From G963665925 sp963678925 (lineage in GTDB: Bacteria; Bacillota; Clostridia; Peptostreptococcales; Acidaminobacteraceae), in NCBI GenBank assembly GCA_963678925.1, contig OY787533.1, positions 2,418,001 through 2,482,000 of the forward strand: a stretch of DNA of 64,000 nt, given 5' to 3'. Below, piece after piece: positions 17,489 through 25,294 of this stretch. Position 1 is the first letter of the stretch. Every line of letters starts with the position of its first letter. Made by a program: the position numbers and the translations under genes. The notes under the pieces are model-generated. The model did no database searches. It saw only the letters and a program-made list of their open reading frames with translations, and was not told the origin of the DNA.

Positions 17489-18487
17489 ATGATTGCCACC
17501 GGTTACAATATTACAGAACTGGTAGAGGCAAAGACCGTACTGACAAAGCGCGAAAGGCAAATTGCCGCCTTTTTTAAGAATTCAACGGAAGGCTACTTTT
17601 TTCAAATGCTGCCCGAAGCGGCACTGCTACCACAGATTATTGATGATGAATTCATCGGACAGGTATATGAGGCTCAGCGGTTGGAATCCGTAAGCAGCAG
17701 GGTGTTTGAATATTTGGGATTGGATGAAGAAGATGTGGTGCTGGGGTCATCTGAAATGCTCATGCAGTATTTTGAAATAAGAGAGGATGAGCGCACGGTA
17801 GTTTGGCGCGAGATGCTGGAAAAAGGCGTATCCATTCTCAAACGTGAACTGCTCAATCGGAAAAGCAGGAAACGTGTTTATCTTGAACTGAAATTTGTGG
17901 GTGTGTTTATCGACGCATGCACATTCGAAGGGAATTTCTGTATCGTGTCCAATATTACACAGCAGTATGTGTATGAGCGGGAGTTGAATTTTCTCGCCAA
18001 TAAGGATCCTTTGACCGGATTGAACAATCGACGCTGCTTTGACCAGCTTGCAAATGATATGCTGACTTCAAGGAAAACGCCATTTGTAGCTGCCATGATG
18101 GATATCGATAAGTTCAAAAATGTAAACGACGCTTATGGACATGAAGTTGGCGATATTGTTATTCGTAAAGTCGCAGACGTTATCAACGCTGTAGTTCCCG
18201 AGTGTGGCGTTGTCGGACGTTATGGCGGTGAGGAATTTGTCATTCTCATGGCCTGTGATGCAAAGCAGGCCGTAGGTGTCCTTGAAGAGATAAGAAAGAC
18301 TGTGGAAAATGCGCAGATACACTACGGGTCAGGGTATTTGAAAGTGACCATCAGTGGTGGTGCACATATATTTGAGGAGGCAGGAAACAGTGATTTCAAT
18401 CATGCCATTATTTTAGCGGACCGTGCCCTGTATGAAGCGAAAGAAACCGGAAGAAACCGGAAGAAACCGTGTAATTGTCTACAATGA
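17489..18487 (+). CDS. Diguanylate cyclase (PAS-like + GGDEF), C-terminus altered by a frameshift
   Basis: 332 residues as it reads now, from ATG 17489 (AAGGTGG upstream). Residues about 55-160 look PAS-like. The GGDEF domain runs from KDPLTGLNNRRCF to the end, with MMDIDKFKNVND and the active-site loop GRYGGEEFVIL. The usual product-inhibition RxxD motif before the loop is not present (PECG instead). The last 17 residues (after EAKETGRNR) are out of frame because of an extra 10-bp repeat unit at 18441-18469. One unit less would join the protein to the downstream frame 18470-18926. The GGDEF core is complete, so it may still be active. Confidence 0.8.
   Translation: MIATGYNITELVEAKTVLTKRERQIAAFFKNSTEGYFFQMLPEAALLPQIIDDEFIGQVYEAQRLESVSSRVFEYLGLDEEDVVLGSSEMLMQYFEIREDERTVVWREMLEKGVSILKRELLNRKSRKRVYLELKFVGVFIDACTFEGNFCIVSNITQQYVYERELNFLANKDPLTGLNNRRCFDQLANDMLTSRKTPFVAAMMDIDKFKNVNDAYGHEVGDIVIRKVADVINAVVPECGVVGRYGGEEFVILMACDAKQAVGVLEEIRKTVENAQIHYGSGYLKVTISGGAHIFEEAGNSDFNHAIILADRALYEAKETGRNRKKPCNCLQ
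18441..18469 (+). repeat. Tandem 10-bp repeat, 2.9 copies, at the frameshift in the diguanylate cyclase gene
   Basis: The unit AAGAAACCGG occurs at 18441-18450 and 18451-18460 and again as AAGAAACCG at 18461-18469. Removing one unit restores the frame ...EAKETGRNRVIVYND... into the next segment. Confidence 0.9.
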
Positions 18488-18926
18488 CGCGCTTCATGGC
18501 CTTCAAGCCATTGATAAGCTGACAGGCGTTTATACGCAGTCTGCTTTTCAGTACAAGCATAATCTCTTCCATGACAATCTCAGAAAATTTGAAATTGCTT
18601 ATGGCATCGTTGCAATAAACCTGAATACACTGCTCGATGACAAGTCGGAACAACGGAGTCAATTTATAAAGCAGTGTGTTGCCATATTGCATGATCTGCT
18701 GCGGGATACAGATATTATTGGCCGATATGACACCATGACCTTTACAATACTTTTAAGCAATGTTAACGATGAGATTGTAGAAAAAGTTGGAAGACGCATT
18801 AGTAGCGCTATCGATAACTTGAGCAGTAAATTTGACAATCTGCTGGACGGAAGGGTTAAATACTATACGGTTTCAAACTGGATGGTACAGCAGGAGGAGA
18901 TTTATGACCATATTTTGAATCCTTGA
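18470..18926 (+). pseudogene. Out-of-frame continuation: degenerate second GGDEF-like domain
   Basis: In the restored frame this stretch follows ETGRNRVIVYNDALHG with DKLTGVYTQSAFQYKHN, which mimics the start of a GGDEF domain (D.LTG...R..F). It goes on with IVAINLNTLL and LRDTDIIGRYDTMTFTILLS, where GRYDTMTF takes the place of GRYGGEEF. The second domain therefore lacks catalytic residues and would be regulatory. A separate start in this frame (ATG 18423) lies inside the first GGDEF domain and has no ribosome site. I read the pair as one gene disrupted, or switched, by the repeat. Confidence 0.75.
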
Positions 18927-19030
18927 TACCCATCAGGGCATAGGATATAATAAGGTCTGGCTTATTAAAAGAGCGTTTACCAAGAGAGTGACTTTCTTGT
19001 AAAATATTCAGATGGGTGTTGGAGGTACAA

Positions 19031-20389
19031 ATGAAACGCGGTGAAGTAATCGAATTCATCATTGATGAAGTTCAGTTTCCGGGCAAAGCCATTGGAACAT
19101 ATGAAGGCAGTAAGATTCAACTAAAGGGCGGTCTGCCGGGTCAAAGGGTAAGAGCGCGCATTAAGAAGAAAAAGCAGAACCGAGTGGATGCGACACTCCT
19201 TGAAGTGCTTGAATCGGCATCCAATGAGGTGGATTCATTCTGTCCGCACTTTGGAAGATGCGGGGGATGTGCAAGACAAACCCTGCCATATGAAGAGCAG
19301 GTTAAGCTTAAAGGAGACCAGGTAAAGCAGCTCCTTGAAGATGCAGGTATTACAGGCTATGAATGGAACGGTGTCGTGTCATCGCCTGAGATCTATCATT
19401 ACAGAAATAAGATGGAGTACTCTTTTGGAGATGAGGAAAAGGGCGGACCCCTGACGCTGGGCATGCACAAAAAAGGCAGATTTCATGACGTGGTTACAGT
19501 AGACCAGTGTAAAATCGCCGATGAAGACTTTAATGTGATCCTAGCTGCAAGCCATAGGCATTTCGTAGAGCGCGGAATTCCAAAGTATGATGGCGTGCGT
19601 CATACAGGCGGATACCTGAGAAACCTCAATGTGCGCAAGGGTAAAAAGACAGGCGAAATTCTGATTGGACTTTCGACTTCATCCCATGAAGAGCATGATC
19701 TGAAGCCTTATGTCGACATGCTTTTGGGCCTTGAGCTGTCAGGCAGTATTGTTGGCATTCTGCATATTGTCAATAATGACGTAGCTCAGGTTGTGCGTGG
19801 TGATTATGACGTCCTTTACGGGCGTGACTACTATATGGAAGAGCTCTTTGACCTCAAATTCAAAGTGTCATTCTATTCATTCTTCCAGACCAATACACTT
19901 GGGGCCGAGCTTCTTTATGATACAGCGATGAACTATATGGACCATATCGAGTCGAGAAATGTATTTGACCTTTTCAGTGGTACGGGTACCATTGCTCAAA
20001 TCATGGCAGAGCGTGCGGACCACGTAACGGGTATTGAAATTATTGCCGATGCCGTTGAAGCCGCAAAGGAAAATGCAAAGCTTAACGGTCTGGAAAACTG
20101 CGACTTTCTGGCAGGCGATGTCTTTATAAAGCTAGACGAAGTAACGAAAAAGCCAGATGTCATTGTTGTTGACCCGCCGCGTGCAGGCATTCAGGAAAAG
20201 ACCCTGGCAAAGATTATCGAATACGGTGTGAACGGCATTACCTATGTGTCGTGCAACCCGGTTTCACTGGCTGACAATCTCAAGCAGATGCAGAAGGCCG
20301 GATATTCAGTAAAGAAGATTTGCTGTGTGGACATGTTCCCGCATACGGGGCATGTTGAGTGTTGTTGCAAGTTAGTAAAAGTAAAATAA
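19031..20389 (+). CDS. rlmCD: 23S rRNA (uracil-C5)-methyltransferase, RlmD/RlmCD type, with element-supplied C-terminus
   Basis: 452 residues from ATG 19031 (GGAGGT upstream). An N-terminal TRAM-like domain is followed by iron-sulfur cysteines (FCPHFGRCGGCARQ, with the fourth further on), the SAM-binding motif VFDLFSGTGTIAQIMA, VVDPPRAGI and the catalytic cysteine in TYVSCNPVSLADNL. The family methylates U747 and/or U1939 of 23S rRNA. The usual end after MFPHTGHVE is a hydrophobic VETVV-type strand; here it reads CCCKLVKVK. The expected end is found at 28904-28942. The integrative element has therefore replaced the last nine codons. The core enzyme is intact, so activity is probably kept. Confidence 0.92.
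   Translation: MKRGEVIEFIIDEVQFPGKAIGTYEGSKIQLKGGLPGQRVRARIKKKKQNRVDATLLEVLESASNEVDSFCPHFGRCGGCARQTLPYEEQVKLKGDQVKQLLEDAGITGYEWNGVVSSPEIYHYRNKMEYSFGDEEKGGPLTLGMHKKGRFHDVVTVDQCKIADEDFNVILAASHRHFVERGIPKYDGVRHTGGYLRNLNVRKGKKTGEILIGLSTSSHEEHDLKPYVDMLLGLELSGSIVGILHIVNNDVAQVVRGDYDVLYGRDYYMEELFDLKFKVSFYSFFQTNTLGAELLYDTAMNYMDHIESRNVFDLFSGTGTIAQIMAERADHVTGIEIIADAVEAAKENAKLNGLENCDFLAGDVFIKLDEVTKKPDVIVVDPPRAGIQEKTLAKIIEYGVNGITYVSCNPVSLADNLKQMQKAGYSVKKICCVDMFPHTGHVECCCKLVKVK
20345..20362. other. attL: left junction of the integrative element
   Basis: The sequence GGGGCATGTTGAGTG here lines up with GGTACATGTGGAGAC at 28900-28914. Both encode HVE in the methyltransferase frame. The shared CATGT-GAG block marks the crossover region of the serine recombinase. 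The exact two-base core cannot be fixed by eye. Confidence 0.75.
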
Positions 20390-20393
20390 AGTC

Positions 20394-21923
20394 TTAACTT
20401 ATTGACTTCATCAACTTTCGATTATAAACTTTGGGTTGAGAGAAAGTGTAAAACACTTTCAACTCACCCGATTTTGAAACTTCGATTCGATTGACTAACA
20501 GGTTAAGTAGTTCTCGGTCGAACGTTTCTAATTTAATGATTTCTTCAAGTTGAGGTTTGATACTGCTAATATCAAACCTCTCTTTCTTAGCTTCTAATGA
20601 TAACGTATTTAGCTCTTGTTGAAGTTTTTCAATCTCCTCATTGTTTAGCTCAACATATGATTTATATTCGCTTTTGCAAATGATGTCATCAACAAGATAA
20701 TCAAGATATTTCTTGTTTTTCTGCTTTAAGTTGTTGATTTTGTTTGTCAGCGAATCAATTTTCTTTTCTGTTTTCTTTTGTTCTTTGAGGAGCTTCTTCT
20801 CGATATCAATGTTGATATCTTCATTCAGATAACTCTTGATGTCTCTTTTGATAAGATTGATAAGTTGCTGTTCTCTGATGATATCATTATCACAATTGGA
20901 CTTTCCTCTTTTGAGTCTTGTTCCACAAAGATAACCGTGGGTGTTTGTTCTCCACCAGAATGGACTTCCACACTCAGCACAGAAAAGAAAGTTTGTGAAT
21001 AGATGGCGATTTTCACCATAACGTGAGGTCTTGCCTTTGCTGTTGCCAGACTTATCACGTTTCTTGTGTTCAATCTTATCTTGAACTAGATTAAAAGTAT
21101 TTTCATCGATTATAGCTTCATGTGTATTGCGAACCCAAATCATATCATCTTTGGCAACTTGCTTTCTTTTCTTGATACTGATGTCTATCGAAGTTTCACG
21201 GTGTTGGACTAGATGACCCATATAATGATAATTGGTCAAAATTTTCTTCACAGTGGTGTCTCGCCAAAAGCGACCCGCATTTGACTTTCCAACCACTTGT
21301 GCAGGAGTAGGATAACCTTGCTTATCAAGATACCTTGCGATTTTCTCTTGACCCCAACCTTCTAAGAAGCGTTGATAGATTTCTTTGACTACATCTTCTG
21401 TATAGTCATCTCTTTTGAAAAGCTTCTTGTCCTTCACAATATAACCATATGGCGGTATTGAGCCAATGAATTGACCATTTCTCTGCTTTGCAAGAAAACT
21501 GCCTTTGATTCTTGAAGAAGTAATGCGACTTTCCAATTCATATTGGTTGGCAACTGTATTGAACAGCATATTCTTACTCGAATCGAATGTATCAACTAGA
21601 TTGTCAATACTTAGGATTCTTACATCTTTCTCGATGGCTGTTCTTCTTACCCAGTTGGCAACCTCAACATTTCTTGCTAGCCGTGATAGTTCTTTGACAA
21701 TTATGACGTCAAATTCACCTGTATCAATATCATTTACCATCTGGTCAAATGCGGGACGTTTTTCTTTTCCTGTTGCTGTTATACCCTCATCAATATAAAA
21801 CCTACATAGTTCAAAGCCTTGCTTTTGAATGTAGTCCATAAAAATGAGTTCTTGGTTCTTGATACTTTCCTTTTGTTCAACTTTATCAGTTGATACTCTG
21901 AAATAACCTACTGCTTTCTTCAT
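20394..21923 (-). CDS. Large serine recombinase (site-specific integrase of the element)
   Basis: 509 residues. The N-terminal resolvase domain is KKAVGYFRVSTDKVEQKESI (catalytic Ser in RVSTD), with ELSRLARN carrying the conserved arginines. A recombinase domain follows (IPPYGYIVKD, RYLDKQGYPTP), then a zinc ribbon (FLFCAECGSPFWW ... CGTRLKRGKSNCDN) and a coiled-coil C-terminus (residues about 365-440). It catalyses integration and excision between attB and attP. Its 3' end faces the left junction only 5 bp from the methyltransferase stop. The gene start is coupled to a small upstream gene through a TAATG overlap. Confidence 0.93.
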   Translation of the reverse strand: MKKAVGYFRVSTDKVEQKESIKNQELIFMDYIQKQGFELCRFYIDEGITATGKEKRPAFDQMVNDIDTGEFDVIIVKELSRLARNVEVANWVRRTAIEKDVRILSIDNLVDTFDSSKNMLFNTVANQYELESRITSSRIKGSFLAKQRNGQFIGSIPPYGYIVKDKKLFKRDDYTEDVVKEIYQRFLEGWGQEKIARYLDKQGYPTPAQVVGKSNAGRFWRDTTVKKILTNYHYMGHLVQHRETSIDISIKKRKQVAKDDMIWVRNTHEAIIDENTFNLVQDKIEHKKRDKSGNSKGKTSRYGENRHLFTNFLFCAECGSPFWWRTNTHGYLCGTRLKRGKSNCDNDIIREQQLINLIKRDIKSYLNEDINIDIEKKLLKEQKKTEKKIDSLTNKINNLKQKNKKYLDYLVDDIICKSEYKSYVELNNEEIEKLQQELNTLSLEAKKERFDISSIKPQLEEIIKLETFDRELLNLLVNRIEVSKSGELKVFYTFSQPKVYNRKLMKSIS

Positions 21924-22108
21924 TATGCAACCTCTCTTTCTGATAAGGTTGCTTTTACCTCTTGGCCATTATACAGGCCATCAATTACCTTTTCAACTTT
22001 CTTGTCTAGGTAAATGGTCAATATGTCTTGTAGTGACTTACTGTCATTTGCAAACACCCTCTCTGTAATTTGATATTTATTTTCATTTTTAGTATTTTTA
22101 TTAGTCAT
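21923..22108 (-). CDS. Small protein coupled to the recombinase, TnpW-like
   Basis: 61 residues. Its stop and the recombinase start share bases (TAATG), which indicates translational coupling. The sequence YQITERVFANDSKSLQDI followed by LTIYLDKKVEKVID recalls the small TnpW-type proteins found just before large serine recombinases in clostridial transposons. The resemblance is by size, position and general pattern only. A role in directionality or expression of the recombinase would be the natural guess. Ribosome site AGGCGG lies upstream. Confidence 0.65.
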   Translation of the reverse strand: MTNKNTKNENKYQITERVFANDSKSLQDILTIYLDKKVEKVIDGLYNGQEVKATLSEREVA

Positions 22109-22270
22109 TTTATGACCGCCTTTCTATCACGTCCTTTAATGCGTGATTGGCTCTCAAATAGAAAGGCATAGTCCTTGTTAGGACATCACAACGAGAAGAT
22201 ACTTCTCGCTCTGATAAGCCAACAAGGAAAAGGGGATATGAAGTTGTCAAGGTTCAATGGGCATAAAAAA

Positions 22271-22296
22271 TGCTCCTAGCAGTTAAGCTAAGAGCA
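22271..22296 (-). terminator. Terminator-like hairpin, minus strand
   Basis: Read on the minus strand, TGCTCTTAGC pairs with GCTAGGAGCA and is followed by TTTTTT. It would end a leftward transcript starting in the inverted repeat to its right. No protein gene lies there, so it may end a small RNA. Confidence 0.6.
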
Positions 22297-22297
22297 A

Positions 22298-22402
22298 GTG
22301 CGTTCCACAAAATAAAAAATGGATACACTAAGCCCGTTAATTCTAAAAAATTAGTAGCTTAACCATCCATTTAAATTTTAGTGTATCATTTTATTTTGCA
22401 CG
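22298..22402. repeat. Imperfect inverted repeat of about 100 bp
   Basis: ACAAAATAAAAAATGGATACACTAA (left arm, 22308-22331) faces TTAGTGTATCATTTTATTTTG (right arm, 22378-22399), both bordered by GTGC/GCAC. A second helix, AATGG against CCATT, and TTAAGC/GCTTAA possibilities lie inside. The right side ends in a T run on the plus strand. It could be a MITE-like insertion or a structured small RNA. The rest of 22109-22564 holds short direct and inverted repeats (GAGAAG/CTTCTC) but no gene I can support. Confidence 0.55.
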
Positions 22403-22564
22403 TCTTTTTAAAACATATAAACATCATACAGCAAAATAGAGAAAAAGTCAATAGCTTTATTTTGATAAAAATGAGTAGAGCTTTTACATTCTGCAATTTT
22501 GTATTATAATGGTCTTGGAATAATTTACATATTCAATATGATGAAATCTAGAATTTTGGGGGGC

Positions 22565-23287
22565 ATGATGAAGACTAGAACTGAGTTAAATGAGCTGTTT
22601 GAGCAGAATAAAATAAATCTTTATGAGATGATTGCGTCGGAAGACGTATATAAATCAAAGTGCATGCAACTTGCTTCCAATAGTTTAGATGAACTAATTG
22701 AGCTAAGTAAGGCAAACGGTATCTCTACTGTTTATTATGAGTATTTCCATTATAATAAAGAAGCTTATCATATGGACGAAGAGGAGTTTGATGATATAAG
22801 TGATGAAGTAATGGCGGTCATCAATGAAGACATCCAAGAGTATAACAGTTTAATGGAGACAATGGACTATTCAAAACCATACATATTAAAAGTGTTTTGT
22901 AATATCGGGAGTTTAACGATATTTGCTTCTATTGTTGATGATTGGCTTACTGACCAAGGCATTATGCCTGCTAACGAGAAGTTAGGCGAGTTGTTGGATA
23001 CCCACGAATCGACGTTAAATGAGATATTTGAGAACAGAGAAGAGCGTATGAACATCTTATTTGATGAGCTTACTGAGTTCATTAAAAATGATGATGAGTT
23101 CTATAAATGCACAAATGCTACTTTTAGAAGAAATTACATGTATGACTTGGCAGAACGTGAGGAGACTCAGAAATTTATCGAAGTGATTGAAGATGATGAA
23201 GGTTATATCAATCGAAAAATTCAGATGTTGATTGAAGAGTTATGGCGAGATTACAGGTTGAGTAAAAAGAGATTAGACGAAGAATAA
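22565..23287 (+). CDS. Acidic cargo protein of unknown function
   Basis: 240 residues from ATG 22565 (or 22568), preceded by TTGGGGGG. The protein is rich in Glu and Asp and predicted helical, with no signal peptide or membrane segment. Recognisable stretches are MKTRTELNELFEQNKINLYEMI at the start (quoted in part: TELNELFEQN) and EELWRDYRLSKKRLDEE at the end. I do not recognise a family. It is the first gene of a rightward run inside the element, followed by a 49-residue ORF and a lipoprotein, so it may be part of the element's cargo, possibly host-protective, but this is not shown. Confidence 0.7.
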   Translation: MMKTRTELNELFEQNKINLYEMIASEDVYKSKCMQLASNSLDELIELSKANGISTVYYEYFHYNKEAYHMDEEEFDDISDEVMAVINEDIQEYNSLMETMDYSKPYILKVFCNIGSLTIFASIVDDWLTDQGIMPANEKLGELLDTHESTLNEIFENREERMNILFDELTEFIKNDDEFYKCTNATFRRNYMYDLAEREETQKFIEVIEDDEGYINRKIQMLIEELWRDYRLSKKRLDEE

Positions 23288-23363
23288 AAGTTTCATCATC
23301 AGTGATGAAAGAATTAATCAAAATGATTAAAGAGTGGTGAAGAACTGATTAAGGGGTGATGAT

Positions 23364-23513
23364 ATGATGAACAATTTATTAATCAAACTCAAACAGATAA
23401 AGCGTGATTTTGAGATACATCAAGCATTTAGACAGGCTAAGAGAGGGCAGACAACTGGTCCTATGAACCTTGAAGAAGCACTGAAATATTTGGAATCATT
23501 AAGTAATGATTAA
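23364..23513 (+). CDS. Small 49-residue protein
   Basis: The frame runs from ATG 23364 (AAGGGGTGATG upstream) to TAA 23511-23513. The product starts MMNNLLIKLKQIKRDF and ends LEEALKYLESLSND. It is amphipathic, with a basic first half and an acidic second half. No known family. It sits between two supported genes on the same strand with normal spacing, which favours a real gene. Confidence 0.55.
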   Translation: MMNNLLIKLKQIKRDFEIHQAFRQAKRGQTTGPMNLEEALKYLESLSND

Positions 23514-23525
23514 TGGAGGGGAAAA

Positions 23526-23840
23526 ATGCAAAAGAGAGTAATTGCGATTATTTTAGCGATGTTGATGATTTTAACTTTTACTGGTTGCAGTAATGGAAGT
23601 AATGAGCCAGAAAAATTAATGTCATCAGAAGACTATCCGTTTGAACAAGTTTTTCTTAAAATTTCTGATACTGCATATAGTACAAATGTGATTTCTTGGG
23701 AGTATGTTAGTGATGATATGATACATATAATTGCAGAGCGAAGAGTAGGCTCGGAAGATAATACAAAAGTCTATAAACAAGAATACCTGCTTCATGAGAG
23801 CAATGTAGTATTCCAAAATGTAAATAAAGATAGCAACTAA
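23526..23840 (+). CDS. Small lipoprotein
   Basis: 104 residues after TGGAGGGG. A classic lipoprotein signal is seen: basic MQKR, hydrophobic VIAIILAMLMILTF and lipobox TFTGC with the lipidated Cys at residue 21. The mature part is about 84 residues, with mixed beta-type sequence (VISWEYVSDDMIHIIAERR). It would be anchored on the outer face of the membrane. No enzyme motif. A surface lipoprotein on a mobile element could serve in exclusion of related elements, but nothing in the sequence proves that. Confidence 0.75.
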   Translation: MQKRVIAIILAMLMILTFTGCSNGSNEPEKLMSSEDYPFEQVFLKISDTAYSTNVISWEYVSDDMIHIIAERRVGSEDNTKVYKQEYLLHESNVVFQNVNKDSN

Positions 23841-23917
23841 CGTAATCTTATAGAACAAGAAATAAGAATACCTTTATTGTTGAGATACTAATATCTTAGC
23901 AAGGAGGTATTTTTTTT

Positions 23918-24112
23918 ATGGAGATAATTCAATCAAACAGAGCAAAGACCAAAATATCAAATGAGGGTGAGACATTTAAAATCATTCAGACCTATAAAAA
24001 CTGCTCATGTCAGACAGTCGGAACAGGAACAAGGCAGATAAAAATACATATGCGAAGTAAAGCCGTATGTGGTGAAAATTGTCTTAGGTACAAACTGAAA
24101 AACTTAACTTAA
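23918..24112 (+). CDS. Small cysteine-containing protein
   Basis: 64 residues after AGGAGG. Four cysteines occur as KNCSCQT and AVCGENCLRYK, a CxC...CxxxC pattern that could bind zinc. Beta-rich sequence, no signal peptide. Family not recognised. A terminator follows at 24153, so it ends the cargo run that begins at 22565. Confidence 0.55.
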   Translation: MEIIQSNRAKTKISNEGETFKIIQTYKNCSCQTVGTGTRQIKIHMRSKAVCGENCLRYKLKNLT

Positions 24113-24123
24113 ACAACAGGGGA

Positions 24124-24140
24124 AAGCAACGAAGTTGCTT
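24124..24140 (+). repeat. Perfect 7-bp hairpin with GAA loop
   Basis: AAGCAAC GAA GTTGCTT. It lies just before the terminator at 24153 and could help form it or be an attenuator. Confidence 0.5.
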
Positions 24141-24152
24141 AGTGATATAGCG

Positions 24153-24186
24153 AAAAGCCAACTCAAATGAGCAGGCTTTTTTTTAT
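24153..24186 (+). terminator. Terminator after the cargo run
   Basis: AAAAGCC and GGCTTTT with CTC/GAG inside, followed by a long T run. Between here and 24436 the sequence is AT-rich with no supported gene. Confidence 0.75.
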
Positions 24187-24435
24187 GCCCTTTTGTAGAA
24201 AGAAGACTCCAAAACATTTTTCTCCTTTTATAAATAATTTCGATCTCAAGAAAAATGACAACCACGTTAATTTGTCATATAGTCTTGAGATTTATTTTTA
24301 ACTTTGAGACATCAAATCTTAACTAATGGAATATTTCAATTTGAGGGTGCATATATTATTATGTGACCCTGTTTTATAACGATTTCATTTTGAATGTCCA
24401 TTGTTGTTGAAATTTCAATAACTCAGCCTTGGATG

Positions 24436-24558
24436 TTTTCCCCACCTCTCTCCACCATTGGGAAGTTGCTAACGCAATCCCAACCGTCCTACAAGTTTCG
24501 GAAATCCTACGGAGTTTCCTTACTTGCTTACGGACTTGGTTCCGTTCGGTGGGGAAAA
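24436..24558. ncRNA. Compact structured segment of about 123 nt
   Basis: An 11-bp perfect outer stem (TTTTCCCCACC with GGTGGGGAAAA) closes the whole segment. Inside, one arm is TTGGG...TTGC taac GCAA...CCCAA. The second arm stacks CCGT/ACGG, CAAGT/ACTTG and GGAAA/TTTCC in nested order. The G+C content is well above the surrounding DNA. It could be a structured RNA, a replication or transfer origin, or a regulatory leader for the helix-turn-helix gene that starts 74 bp later. The strand is not determined. Confidence 0.5.
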
Positions 24559-24631
24559 TTCACGCCACTGGAAAGGTGATGTTGAAGGTGAAAAAAACAG
24601 TGGCTACTTACAACAATGGAGGTGTAAAAGT

Positions 24632-24925
24632 ATGTCTAAAAAAGATGAAAAATATTACAGAAAACTGTATAAAGATAAAAAGATTTTGAATAGAGATAGA
24701 GAAGTTTTTAAGGCATTTTCAAAATGTCACATTATGAATAATCAGCACTTTTCTCGAATGAATTTTTCCAATAAATCAATCGATAGATTTACCAAAATGG
24801 GGGTCATTGAAAAGGTGGAATATTTTAATAAACACAGTCAATCAACAGAGCATTATTTTAAACTGACTGACTACGGAAAGGGTTATTGTGATAGACAGGT
24901 CTTTATAATGAACCCAAGAATTTAG
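24632..24925 (+). pseudogene. N-terminal half of a helix-turn-helix protein cut by the IS3-family element
   Basis: 97 residues from ATG 24632 (TGGAGGTG upstream). A winged-helix pattern is visible: DREVFKAFSKCHIMNNQHF, then KSIDRFTKMGVIEKVEYF, then HYFKLTDYGKGYCDR. The stop TAG at 24923-24925 is made at the insertion junction. The C-terminal part probably continues beyond the element at 26170. The combined layout resembles replication-relaxation-type or plasmid-regulator proteins (HTH, then a RGIEHDL segment). This family link is inferred. Confidence 0.6.
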
Positions 24926-24961
24926 ACAGATTCTTCAATCAAAATAAGTTAAAATGTAAGT

Positions 24962-25294
24962 ATGAAAAAGAGACGAACATTTACCCCGGAACAGAAAACT
25001 AAAATTGTCCTTGAACTGTTGAGCGAGGAACACTCACTCACTGAAATTGCTGCCAAGTACGAAATCCAACCAGCTCAAATTACGCGTTGGAAATCTGAAT
25101 TCCTAAAGAATGCCTCACGTGCTTTCAGCAAAGAAAAAGATGATACTGATGAACTCACGCAGCAACACGAAGCTGAAATTGATGAGTTGCATCGCCAGCT
25201 AGGTCAGTTAACCGTTGAGAATAACTGGCTCAAAAAAAAATCTAAAGAAGCTGGTCTCTCCACAGAACCGCCGAAACCTAGTGGAAAAAAGTAA
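24962..25294 (+). CDS. IS3-family transposase OrfA (helix-turn-helix)
   Basis: 110 residues. The N-terminal KKRRTFTPEQKTKIVLELLS and SLTEIAAKYEIQPAQITRWK form the DNA-binding HTH_Tnp_1 domain; the C-terminal leucine-rich HRQLGQLTVENNWLKKK is the multimerisation helix. OrfA binds the inverted repeats and is fused to OrfB in the active transposase. A run of nine As at 25232-25240 encodes the KKK and is a likely slippage site. Confidence 0.85.
   Translation: MKKRRTFTPEQKTKIVLELLSEEHSLTEIAAKYEIQPAQITRWKSEFLKNASRAFSKEKDDTDELTQQHEAEIDELHRQLGQLTVENNWLKKKSKEAGLSTEPPKPSGKK

Noticed and set aside
24394..24631. Short frames over the structured segment before the helix-turn-helix gene
   Set aside because: They run through strong hairpins, and the better start with TGGAGGTG is at 24632.
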